From Monodelphis domestica (Eukaryota > Chordata > Mammalia > Didelphimorphia > Didelphidae), in contig NC_077228.1 in NCBI RefSeq assembly GCF_027887165.1, positions 206,995,479 to 207,059,478 of the forward strand: a stretch of 64,000 bases of DNA, read 5' to 3'. Under the pieces are notes generated by a model. It saw only the letters and a program-made list of their open reading frames with translations, did no database searches and was not told where the DNA came from. How positions within the stretch are numbered: position 1 is the first letter of the stretch; each line of letters opens with the position of its first letter. This document shows positions 54,905-64,000 of this stretch, in pieces. Position numbers and translations under genes: made by a program.

Positions 54905-55985
54905 ATAACTGTTTTCTAACATTTTTCAATCCATGTTCTTGCCTTCCTTCCCACCCCTCCCCCTTCCCCAAGATGGCAAGTTGTATATATATTATTATAT
55001 AATATACATTTCCATATCCATCATGTTGTGAAAGAAGACACATATTGCTTACACTAGGGAAAATTTCATGGAGGTAATAAGATGGAGAATGGCATACTGC
55101 AATCTGGTTTAAATGTATTTCTTGAAGATAGCATTTTGTGGGATTCTGACTTTTAATCCATTCTGCTATGCTCTTCCATTTTATGGGTGAGTTCATTTTA
55201 TTCACACTCACAGTTATGATTGCTAATTGTATGTGTCCCTCCAGCTTATTTTTTCCCCAGTTTATCTCTTCTTCTTTCAGCCTTTCTCTGTTCCCAAATA
55301 TTTTGTTTTTGACTACCACCTCTCTGAGTTCACCCTCCCTTTTGTCTTCCCTCCCATTTTTCTTATACATCTATTCCTTCTTACTTCCCTATATGGAAAG
55401 ATGAATTCCTATAGCTTCCTGTGTGCAGCTATTATTACTACGTTGTGCCAATTCTAATAAGAGTAAATTCCAGCTACTTCATCTTCCCTTCCACTGTATT
55501 GATTCTTAAAAGACTCCTCATGAAAGATAGTTTCCTCTCCTTTTCTCTTTTCCCAATGAATTCTTTCTTATTCCTCGATTTTGTTTTGCTTTGAGTTACC
55601 TAGAATTATTAATTAGTTTCTTCCTACCATTTATACTCAATTTACTCCAGGCTGTCTGTCTATATATGCTCCTATTCACTTCCCTAATAGTGATAAAACT
55701 TTTAATTTATGTTTCATACCTTAAGTATCCTAAGGTATGAAACCTTAGGTACTTAAAAACCTGTTTTCTCCTCTTGTTCAAGAACACCAGAGCAATTCTC
55801 CCAGATAATTTCTTGCAATATGGTGCCCAGCTTCTTTTTTTAATTTGTCTTTCAGGCAGGCTAGTGCTTCTTAAGTTATTTTTCCTGGATCTATTTTCCA
55901 GTGAAAAATTTCAAATTTTCTTCTATTTTTTCATTCTTTTGAATTTGTTTTATTGTTTTCTGCTATCTTATGGAGTCCTTAGCTA
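54905..55985 (-). mobile_element. L1 with internal deletion
   Basis: Reading the minus strand, 55975-55760 aligns with the ORF1 RNA-binding region of the HAL1-like element at 10.3-10.5 kb (CCTGGATCTATTTTCCAG shared). 55260-55090 encodes the ORF2 endonuclease start (NSPIKWKSIAEWIKSQNPT then KCYLQEIHL, matching the L1 pattern AEWIKKQDPTICCLQETHL). It then passes directly into an L1 3' end (54905-55090, GATGGCAAGTTGTATATA). Reverse transcriptase is absent. Confidence 0.75.
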
Positions 55986-55999
55986 ACATTTGTCCAATT

Positions 56000-56090
56000 C
56001 TTGGTATCAATTCTAAGACAGAGGAGTGGCAAAGGTTGGACAATTGAGGTTAAGTGTCACTTAACCCAGGTCACACGCCCAACAACTAGT
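56000..56090 (-). repeat. SINE1 fragment next to ITGB3 exon 2
   Basis: GGTATCAATTCTAAGACAGA, GTGGCAAAGGTTGGACAATT. It stops about 30 bases before the exon 2 acceptor. Confidence 0.72.
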
Positions 56091-56119
56091 CTCTAATTCC
56101 TTTATATCTTCCCCCCCAG

Positions 56120-56205
56120 GGGCCAATGTCTGTACCACCCGAGGAGTGAATTCCTGCCAGCAGTGCCTTGCTGTGAGCCCTCTATGTGCCTGGTGCTCAG
56201 CGGAG
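56120..56205 (+). CDS. ITGB3: ITGB3 exon 2: start of the mature chain, PSI domain
   Basis: Joined to exon 1, this exon completes a glycine codon and then reads [15 protein letters not shown] followed by [13 protein letters not shown]. That matches the human beta-3 N-terminus at 24 of 29 residues (recalled human sequence). The differences are P2A, I4V, S11N, M22L and D28A in mature numbering. Cysteines 5, 13, 16, 23 and 26 of the PSI (plexin-semaphorin-integrin) domain are all present. The exon is 86 bp, the size expected from human coding coordinates, and ends in phase 0 before the donor GTAAGG. The acceptor is a pyrimidine tract ending CCCCCCCAG. The long-range disulfide partner of Cys13 and the Leu33 alloantigen site lie in later exons outside the window. 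The cysteine spacing and the TTRGV and QQCLAVSP motifs make beta-3 much more likely than other beta integrins. Confidence 0.97.
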
Positions 56206-56500
56206 GTAAGGAGCAGACCTTCACCTTCTCCCATCTGCCTATTTTTGGTTTAGGAGCTGTTTAAGCTCAGTTCCCTGGTCTACAGAAAGAAGGCTAGGGA
56301 GAATTTTGCTCATTGCTGATGTGAAAGAATATGGAGGCTTTCATTAGGGGATTAATCTTCTCAATCCAAAACAGCTATCCCTTGGGCAGAGCTATGAATG
56401 GAATCTAGAATCAGACTCTAGACACCTTGCTTGTACTGACTGTAAATGAGCAGTGGTCCCTTCTGTCTTTGGTAGCTTTCTTTTAAGAATAGAAATATGA
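56206..56500. other. Start of intron 2, no repeat seen
   Basis: Unique-looking sequence after the exon 2 donor. Confidence 0.45.
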
Positions 56501-56638
56501 AATCCGGCCTCAGACACTTCCCAGCTGTGTGACCCTGAGCAAGTCACTTAACCCCCCTTGCCTAGCCCTTACTGCTCTTCTGCCTTGGAGCCAATACACA
56601 GTATTGATTCCAAGACAGAAGGTAAGGGTTAAAAAAAA
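56501..56638 (+). repeat. SINE1, 5'-truncated, with target duplication
   Basis: AAGAATAGAAATATGA (56485) and AAGAGTAGAAATATGA (56638). Confidence 0.92.
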
Positions 56639-56654
56639 AGAGTAGAAATATGAA

Positions 56655-57084
56655 GAAAAAGAAAGGAATGGCATGGAATCCCATAAGAAGGAGGAGGAAG
56701 AGATAGAATAATATTTGGAGGTAGAGTTGTTTGTCTATAAAAATCTCAAGAATGAACAATGCAAATGAAAGAAATCTTTTACAAGTGTAGAGACGTTTGA
56801 TCAGAGAGAAATTCTGGATCAAATCTTCTAATTCTGCTGCCTAGAGCAGTGAGAGGTCCTATGAGAGAGGGTCTATGGGAAATCCCATGTCTAGGCATGA
56901 GGTCTATAGTGTTTAAGGGCCAAGGATATGAATATATTTGAGGATATACGTATTTCTTTATGTTTGGGACACAGAAACTTGTGCTGATAAGAAGAGACTA
57001 ATTAACAATTCCAGATCATCCATCCATACACATGGCATAGGGTTGAGAAGAGATTCTGACACATTTTCTTTGATAGTGACATAC
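56655..57084. other. No recognised feature
   Basis: Unique-looking. Confidence 0.4.
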
Positions 57085-57325
57085 ATATAGTAGAAAGAAA
57101 TTTTGGGTTTGGCATCAGAAGACCCAGGTTCAAATCCTGATTCTAAGATTTAGCACAATGTCTGGCACAAAGTAAATGTTTAATGGATGTTTATTGATTG
57201 AAAAATTGATTGATTGATTTTGGTACTTACTCTTGTGACCTTGGGTAAATCTTTTCCTATTATTATCTTCTTAAAAATGAGGGCCAGGATTAAGTGATCC
57301 TTAACATCTCTTCCTGTCTGTAATT
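57085..57325 (+). repeat. MIR3 split by an L2 tail
   Basis: GAAGACCCAGGTTCAAATCC resumes as GGTACTTACTCTTGTGACCT. 57150-57222 holds CACAATGTCTGGCACAAAGT and (TTGA)n. Confidence 0.7.
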
Positions 57326-57327
57326 TT

Positions 57328-57513
57328 AAAAAAATGCCTCTTATTTTCTGTCTTAATATCAGTTGTAAGACAGAAGAGTAGCAAGGGCTAGACAAACAAA
57401 TTCAAGGGACTCTCCCAGGATCACACAGCTATAAAATGTCTGAGGTTGGAATTGAACCCAAGTCTGATGACTCCAAGTTTGGATCTTTATGCACGGTGCT
57501 TCCTAGTTGTCCC
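57328..57513 (-). repeat. SINE1, old
   Basis: GCCTCTTATTTTCTGTCTTA and CAGGATCACACAGCTATAAA. Confidence 0.8.
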
Positions 57514-58207
57514 AAGCCTGTAATCTTTTGAACCTACCTCGAGAAGGGTCCTGAGCTTTCTGCCTTCTCTCCAAGAACTAGAGCTGCCCCCATTCCAATT
57601 ATATCTTCAGGACCAGACTTTCTAACTGCTCAAACCAGACTTATCACTCCCTTTTCCCTTCCTCACCTCAAAGCTACTTCCTGATGCCCAAGTGGTGACT
57701 GATCTTTTCCAAGAGTTTCCAAAAAAGGAAATCTCCTTGTTAGGTCTGGTCAGAAAGCCAGAAGAAGGGAGGTTGTATTTATCCCCTTGCACGAGGACAG
57801 CTGGATCAGCAGTATTTGGCTTTGATTGTTGTTTGGCCTCTGTTTCTCTGCACGAGTCCTTCTCTGGATATAGCTCATCTGGGCCACATTGTCTTAGAGG
57901 AGCCAATGAAACTTTCCCTGGTGGGAGTAAAGCTGTTCTCCCGCTCCCAGCCCTGCCCAGCCCTCCCCAACATTCTCTTTCCTTTCCCTGCTTCTCATAT
58001 GGCTCTTTTCCGTTTCCCATTTCCCTGTCCCTCCTCCTCTTCTGGCCTTCACCTTTTCTTGACTTTTCTCTTGAGGATATTACAGTCTGTTTTGCAGGTG
58101 CCTCCCATGATGAGATGGGAAGGAAGAGGTAGGGAAGGGGAGATTCTGACCCGGATAGTAGTCAGAGGACGGGAGGTTACTGTGGTACAAGTAACAATAG
58201 TGAAATC
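57514..58207. other. Repeat-poor block of intron 2
   Basis: Roughly 700 bases without recognised repeats. Open frames of 132-146 codons on both strands (57622-58232) are not recognisable and have no splice context. Confidence 0.45.
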
Positions 58208-58402
58208 TAGGGGTTGCTGGGTAGCCCAGTAGATAGAATGCCAGGCCTGGAGTTGGGAGGACCTGGGTTCAAATGTGACCCAAGACACTGCCTGGCTGTG
58301 TGACCCTGAACAAGTCACTTAACCCCAATTGCCTAGCCTTTGCCATTCTTCTATCTTAGAAGTCATACTAAGATAGAAGGTAAGGGTTAAAAAAAAAAAA
58401 AA
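58208..58402 (+). repeat. SINE1
   Basis: TGCTGGGTAGCCCAGTAGAT head, GGTCCTGGGTTCA-type box and a 14-base A-tail. Confidence 0.88.
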
Positions 58403-58519
58403 ACAAATCTAACAATAATAGACACCTAAGATAACTACATCTCAGTTGAAAAGGACATGTAAAATCTGTTCCCTTCCCCTTTGCCCCAAATAGGAAAAAA
58501 TAGAAACAGTTTAAGAACA

Positions 58520-58655
58520 GAGGAGAAAGAGACATAGTGGATAGAGAATTGGTCTCAAAGCTAGGAAAATCTGAGTTCAAGACCCACCGCTAATTTATAT
58601 TGGTTACGAGGGGGCCAAGTCGCTTAATCTTTCAATGCTCTGGACAGTTTTTTAA
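58520..58655 (+). repeat. MIR-type CORE-SINE
   Basis: GACATAGTGGATAGAGAATT and GAAAATCTGAGTTCAAGACC. Confidence 0.6.
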
Positions 58656-58792
58656 AATGGTAAAGTTTAAAGAAAACAGGACCTGTTTTGGTAGAGGGAA
58701 TTCTCTGACTCTTGGCTTTCAGATATTCATGAAAATCTAGTCTCTATCCCTAAGGACTAAAAAGATCTAGGAAAGAAACATTCTTTCAGTGT

Positions 58793-58995
58793 TTTTCTCC
58801 TTTCTCCTTTCTCCTCCTCTCCTCCTCCTCCTTCTCTTCCTCCTTCTTCCCTTACCTTCTGTCTTAGAATTGATACTAAACATAGGTTTCAAGGCAGAAG
58901 AATGATAAGGGCTAGACAGTTTGGGGTTAAATGACTAAAAAATTGTCAGAGGTCATATTTGAACCCAGAACCTCTGATCTCTAGGCTAGGCTCTT
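58793..58995 (-). repeat. CT-rich tract and SINE1
   Basis: (CTCCTT)n at 58793-58850, then CTTACCTTCTGTCTTAGAAT. The CT tract may be the mutated tail of the SINE. Confidence 0.78.
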
Positions 58996-59943
58996 TATAT
59001 CATCCTCATCTTGATCCCTCCCTCTTATTGCTCTGGGTGGGAATAATCCCAATAATGGGGAGAAACTGCCAAGGAAATGGGGGATGTGGCCCTTTGATAA
59101 AGACCCTGATTTTCAGAGATACTAATATAGGACACCAGGGAAAGCCTGGTGAATTTTGTACTCGTGGCTTGGGAGTGTGAGTGCTGGTATTCAGTAACTG
59201 GAGAAGGAGGAGATGAGCACATTTGTGTGGAGGAGTTAATCAGGAGACCAGCCAAGAAATTCCCTTAGAAAGTAGAAATGAGAGAACTAAAAATTCTGTA
59301 GTTTAGCAAGTGAATATGGCTGTCACTGAATATGGAGAAGAGATGGAGGAGGAGAAAGAAGGAAAAGAGAGAAGGACCGAGGGAGCTAGATGTCGTAGAG
59401 GATAAAATGTGTCATTGGAGAATATTGGTGGGGAATGGGGGTAGGTGTGGGGAAGGGGGAAGTAGAAATCCAGAATTGTGTCCTGGTAATTCCCCAAGTA
59501 GGAAGGCAAGACTCTCCCAGAATGGGCAGATATGAATGGGTTGCAATTTGAAAAGTCATGCAGCAGGCTAGTTTCACTTATCTTTGTCAGATGTATGCCA
59601 TAGCCAGTCCAAAAGGCTTATACAGCTTCAAGAGTGGGATCCCCCCCCCCATTTATCTTGCTAAATGACCCCTTCTCATCACCTCAAGCACACACTGCTT
59701 GGGACTGAGGAAAATACGTAAACCAGACTGGATAAGGGGTGAACAATCTCTAGCATTTGTATGTTGGTGGAGGAATGTTTGTGCACCAAATGACGCGTCA
59801 GCCTTGCTCCTTTCCTCCCAATGCCCTCTCAGGGACTGGCTGGAGAGGAGAGAAAGGACTAGAAATTCACCACATGCCTAGGAAGAGAGCCCTTGCTGGA
59901 TAGCCTTTGGGAAATTGCAAAGGTCCTTTAATGACCCAAGTGG
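58996..59943. other. No recognised gene
   Basis: Repeat-poor sequence with a poly-C run near 59641-59650. Confidence 0.4.
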
Positions 59944-60235
59944 AAGACACTAGCTCTGTGACCCTGAGTAAGTCACTTTACCTTTCTTTGTTTTCATCTA
60001 CTGGAGAAGAAAATGGCAAACCACTCCAGTATCTTTGCTAAGAAAATCTCATGGACAGTATGGTCTATGGGGTCATGAAGAGTTGGAAATGACTGATTGA
60101 ATGGACACCAAAAAAAAAATTTGATAGGAAGGTCAAGTGACTTAGTCATGGTCACCTAGTAATTGAGTCACTGACCCAATTTGAACCAAGGTCTTCAGAC
60201 TCCCAGCTAAGAGTTCTTTCTTTAGAACAGGCAGC
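59944..60235 (+). repeat. MAR1-type SINE followed by reverse MIR
   Basis: GAAGAAAATGGCAAACCACT and GGGGTCATGAAGAGTTGGAA (MAR1). Then GGTCAAGTGACTTAGTCATG in reverse MIR orientation at 60120-60235. Confidence 0.75.
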
Positions 60236-60489
60236 AGAGTGCTTTCATTTATCTTTGCCATATGAATGAGTGTTTGCCATAGGTGAGCGTTTCTCCCATT
60301 TATCTTGTTGAATGGTGTTGAGATCAATTCTCTCATCTCCACATCATTCAATCATTTTCCTCTGTATCATGGTGGTGGTGGTAGTAGAGGAAAACTGTCC
60401 CTACCTTCCATCTCTTTCTTATTTTCTATCTCTTTCCTGTTTTCCACTAACTCTTCCAGCTGAGGAACTAAGAAAAATGACTTTTCTAA

Positions 60490-61010
60490 ATTAGAAACAG
60501 TTAAATGGTCTAGTGAATAGAGTGCTGAACTTGGAGGCAAGAAGACCTTAGTTCAAATTCTGCCTCGTTCACTAGCAGTGTGATCTTAGACAAGTCATTT
60601 CATTGCTCTCAGCCTAGTAATAACACTTAACCTTATAGAGTTGTTGTGAATCTTGAAGTCCCATAACCTCTCTCAGCCTCTGTATAAATGGAGATTTTAT
60701 ACCTTGGGGCTTCGTCCCTAGAAGTCCCTAATATTTCCCCAAATTCCCTTTTCCTGGATCCTAACATTTTGCGTGATGGTATTTAAGTGGCTGTAATTCC
60801 TCCCTCTTCCACTCTACTTGACCTGCAACCAGGCTGAGTTCAGGCAGTTCTTTTGCTTTAGTTATTATTAATAAAACTTTACAAAATATAACAGTTATTG
60901 ATTATTACATTTAAAAACCCATAGCCTCAGTTTCTTCATCTGTAAAAAAAGAGATAATAGTAACTTTTCTCAGAGTTGTTTTGAAAATTAAATGGGGTAA
61001 CTTATTATTG
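60490..61010 (+). repeat. MIR-type CORE-SINE, two pieces
   Basis: 60490-60655 (GTGAATAGAGTGCTGAACTT) and 60918-61010 (CCTCAGTTTCTTCATCTGTA). The region between them is listed separately. Confidence 0.6.
60656..60915 (+). mobile_element. Possible LTR fossil
   Basis: GTATTTAAGTGGCTG (TATA-like) and TTATTAATAAAACTTTACAA (polyadenylation-like) in LTR-like order, lying between MIR-type sequences. Ends not defined. Confidence 0.3.
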
Positions 61011-61145
61011 CTTTCCCTATTAGATCAGGAGCTCTTTAAAGTTAGGGGCCATGTTTGCTCCCTTTCTTTGTACTCCTAGCACTTAGCAGAGTGCCTGGCA
61101 CATAGTAAGTAAGCAATAAATACTTGCTGACTGACTGACTGATCA
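61011..61145 (+). repeat. L2 LINE tail
   Basis: AGAGTGCCTGGCACATAGTA and GCAATAAATACTTGCTGACT. Confidence 0.8.
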
Positions 61146-61591
61146 AGTCACTACCTGGTTATCTCTTTTGGCCTAATGGTTGTTTGTCTATGAATAGGAA
61201 TTGGATTGAAGGGTTGCCCGATATATTCATGACCCCTGACATCAGTGACCAAGAAGAGAGACACTCAGGGGTGGGAAAGAGGTTTTTTTTTCAGTGTTTA
61301 GATCTCTGAGGAAATTTATAACAAACCACAAAGACCAGTGTCAGAGCCAAACACATTGGCTTCACTTCCTTGAAAAGCTATCACTCTGGAAAAGAGGGGC
61401 TGGCCAATTCCTGGACACTCAGATCCTACCCTACCCCCTCTTGCCTTCTGACTCAAAGGTTTATTGGGACTCGGTTGTTCCTCTTTTCTCTTCCCTTCTT
61501 CTCTCCAGTAGGCAGCTAGAGCTCTTCCCACCTGCTAGAAACAGAGCTAGAAAGACAGGGATGGACAGGGGAAATTAACAAACAGTTACTC
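61146..61591. other. No recognised feature
   Basis: Unique-looking. Confidence 0.4.
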
Positions 61592-62180
61592 AGCAGGCAT
61601 TTATTAAGTGTTTATTATGTGGCACTGTGCTAGAATTCTGGGGAATTCAAAAAAAGGAAAAAAAAGTCCTTGCCCTGAAGGAACTCACAATTTAATGGGG
61701 ATGACTATATGCAAACACCTATGTACATATAAGATAAATTCGAAGTTATATCAAAGGAACCAACAGTTAGGAGAACTGGGTAAAGTCCTCAGAAAAAGTG
61801 AGATTTAGGGACAGCTAGGCAGCTCAGTGGATAGAGAGCCAGGTCTGGAGTTGGGAGAACCTGGGTTCAGATTGACCTCAGATACCTCCTAGCTGTGTGA
61901 CTTTGGGCAAGTCACTTATCCTCAGTTGCCTAGCTCTTACCTCTCTTCTGCTTTGGAACCCGTACCCTAGATTGATAAGAAAGAAAGAAAGAAAGAAGAA
62001 AAAAAATAGAACTGAGTCTTAGAGAAATAAGAAAAAGCAAAGTAGGCAAAGGTCAAGAAAGAGAACATTCCAGACCTGAAAAGAAGGGTCATGGAAGGGA
62101 GAATGTACACTCAGAGTCAAGTACCCTGTGAAATTTCTCTATATTCAGGCCAAGAGTCAGAGGCAATGGAATTTAGCAGA
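61592..62180 (-). repeat. L2-type LINE split by a SINE1
   Basis: GGCATTTATTAAGTGTTTAT, CCTTGCCCTGAAGGAACTCA. It resumes after the SINE with GAGAACATTCCAGACCTG. Confidence 0.65.
61807..62006 (+). repeat. SINE1
   Basis: GGGACAGCTAGGCAGCTCAG head and a GAAAGAAAGAAAGAAAGAAG tail microsatellite. Confidence 0.9.
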
Positions 62181-62244
62181 AAGATGCTTCTTGTCTCATT
62201 CGTTAGACATTCTTGCTGATATTCAGTGTTTGGTTTTCTTTTTT

Positions 62245-62420
62245 AACTCAATTTTATTTTAGGTTCCAAATTCTTTTTTTTTTTACCTTCCCCTCCTCGT
62301 CCCTTCTCCCTACCGAAAAAGCAAGAAAAAATAACCTATTACAAATATGTATAAGAAAAACAAATTCCATTATTAGCCACATGAGAAAGATATTTGAATT
62401 GGGGCTATTTTGGTTCCTAT
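62245..62420 (-). mobile_element. L1-like 3' end relic
   Basis: TTTTATTTTAGGTTCCAAAT then a pyrimidine block and GAAAAAGCAAGAAAAAAT. Confidence 0.45.
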
Positions 62421-62567
62421 TCTCATGCCCCAGTGCTAACTCTGAAGCCCAGTCCTCTAGAGCTGATGGGAGAAAGAGAGCAAGGGATTGAAACTGCTTC
62501 TAGCTTCTGGGAATACCTTTCACTTCCTACCTAAGCCCATTTCATCCATTCATTTAACTAAAAGTTT

Positions 62568-62994
<427 letters not shown>

Positions 62995-63189
62995 ATAAAA
63001 AACTCATTTCTGTAGCATTTATAGGCTTAAAAAGCACCTTCCTCATTGCATCCTGTGAAACTGGTAATTCAAATATAATCATTCCCATTTTATATTTGAA
63101 AAAATGAAGTTAAAAGATGCCAAATACCTTGCTACTGTGCTAGAAATATTAGCTATAGTAATGAGAGAAGAAAATTGAAAGAATTATTA

Positions 63190-64000
63190 CTGACAAAAAA
63201 ATGATCTTAGTTGCCAAATTCAATGCCCTTTTTCTCAGTCTTCTTTCTCTTTGACCTCTCTGCAGCCTTTGACAGCCTTTGACTATCTCCTCCTGGATAG
63301 TCTCTAATGTGTAGGTTTTTAGGATACCCCTCTCTCCTGGTTTTCTTCCTAATTATCTGACCATCACTTCTCTGCCTCCTTTGCTGGATCCTCCCCCCCC
63401 CCCATATCATATCCTGTAATCATAGGTGTCCCTTAGGGTTCTGTCCTAGCCCTTTTTCTATTCTCCCTCTATACTACTATACGTCTCCCAGGGATATAAT
63501 TACCATTTCTAAGCTACTGATCTTGTCCTAATCTCTCTGCTCACCTCCAGTCTTGTATCTTCAACTGCCTTTCACATATCTGGAACCCGATGTCCAGTAG
63601 ACACCTTAAATTCAACATGTCCAAAACAGAATTCATTATCTTTCCCCTTAAAGCTTCCCTGCTTCCTGCCTTCACTCAGGCTCTCAACCTGGAGTCATTC
63701 TGGATTCCTCATTTCTCATCCCCTCCATCCAATCTATTGTCAATTTCTGTCTATTTCAGCTTTGCACCATCTCTCAAATACACTCCCTTCTCTCCTCTGA
63801 TACTGTCACCACTCTAGTACAGGTCCACATCATCTCACACCTTGATTACTGCAATAGGATGCTGGTGGGTCTGCCTGTCTCAAGTTTCTATCCACTCCAA
63901 TTCAACCACCAAAGTGATTTTCCTAAAGCACAGGTCCAATCCATCATGTCACTCCCTACTTCATAAACTCTGGTGGCTCCCTACTTCCTCTAGAATTAAA
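63190..64000 (+). repeat. L2-clade LINE, reverse-transcriptase relic
   Basis: The translated strand shows RT motif A DLSAAFDS (near 63253), then a decayed GVPQGSVLGPLLFSLY block (near 63428) and SRHLKFNMSKTEFIIFPLK (63596). It then gives the L2 text ACCTTGATTACTGCAATAGG and GGTCCAATCCATCATGTCAC. It runs off the window and carries stops. Confidence 0.8.

Larger units (their letters stand above)
27980..56119 (+). other. ITGB3: ITGB3 intron 1 (about 28.1 kb)
   Basis: The intron is bounded by donor GTAAGT at 27980 and acceptor CAG at 56117-56119. Most of its length is interspersed repeats, annotated separately. No further coding exon in keeping with ITGB3 was found inside it. It looks larger than the human intron, which I recall as roughly 13 kb. 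Confidence 0.88.

Noticed and set aside
57622-58232. Open frames of 132-146 codons near 57.6-58.2 kb, considered as ITGB3 exon 3
   Set aside because: No match to the expected exon 3 protein (SPRCDLKENLL region), and no matching acceptor/donor in phase.
2418-61990. tRNA genes suggested by tRNA-like B-box sequences (GGTTCAAATC type)
   Set aside because: All sit inside SINE1, MAR1 or MIR copies, without a complete cloverleaf.

Overview
The window looks like marsupial nuclear DNA, most likely from a didelphid opossum such as Monodelphis domestica. The evidence is its repeat load. It is packed with a tRNA-like, A-tailed SINE (called SINE1 here, matching the opossum SINE1_MD type), with a SINE ending in AACAA-type tails (MAR1 type, RTE-mobilised), with CORE-SINEs (MIR/MIR3), L2/CR1 LINE relics and marsupial L1 3' ends. 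There is no prokaryotic gene organisation, CRISPR array, operon or intact viral gene. Repeat family names come from recalled consensus sequences, not from a database run.

One host gene is recognised with confidence: integrin beta-3 (ITGB3) on the + strand. Exon 1 (27916-27979) encodes a signal peptide. Exon 2 (56120-56205) encodes the first 29 residues of the mature protein, the start of the PSI domain, with all five expected cysteines. The splice phases agree exactly. Intron 1 is therefore about 28.1 kb, and intron 2 runs off the right edge (more than 7.8 kb, with no exon 3 seen). A CpG-rich, TATA-less promoter with a GATA motif lies just upstream of the ATG. At the far left (about 313-476), an acceptor-like site followed by AATAAA could be the untranslated last exon of the neighbouring gene. 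MYL4 is expected there by mammalian synteny, but this is weak.

Layout: 1-27.6 kb is intergenic, mostly repeats. It includes a HAL1-like, ORF1-only LINE (about 7.8-11.9 kb, minus strand) with tandem 5' promoter units and an old LTR inserted in its ORF1, and a second solo LTR at 15.4-16.3 kb. 27.66-28.0 kb is the ITGB3 promoter and first exon. 28-56.1 kb is intron 1, holding nested L2/L1/SINE stacks, a 7SL (SRP RNA) retropseudogene at about 32.9 kb, a pair of 190-bp direct repeats at 35.7 and 37.5 kb, a CORE-SINE split three times at 43-44.6 kb, a deletion-derivative hAT transposon at 45.8-46.7 kb and an internally deleted L1 at 54.9-56.0 kb. 56.2-64 kb is intron 2, with a long TTTC microsatellite and an L2 reverse-transcriptase relic at the right edge.

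No wholly new system was found. The more unusual observations are the HAL1-like element, the hAT derivative with a duplicated transposase C-terminus, the 7SL pseudogene, the unidentified paired repeat, and a long RTE-tailed repeat family with six copies here.
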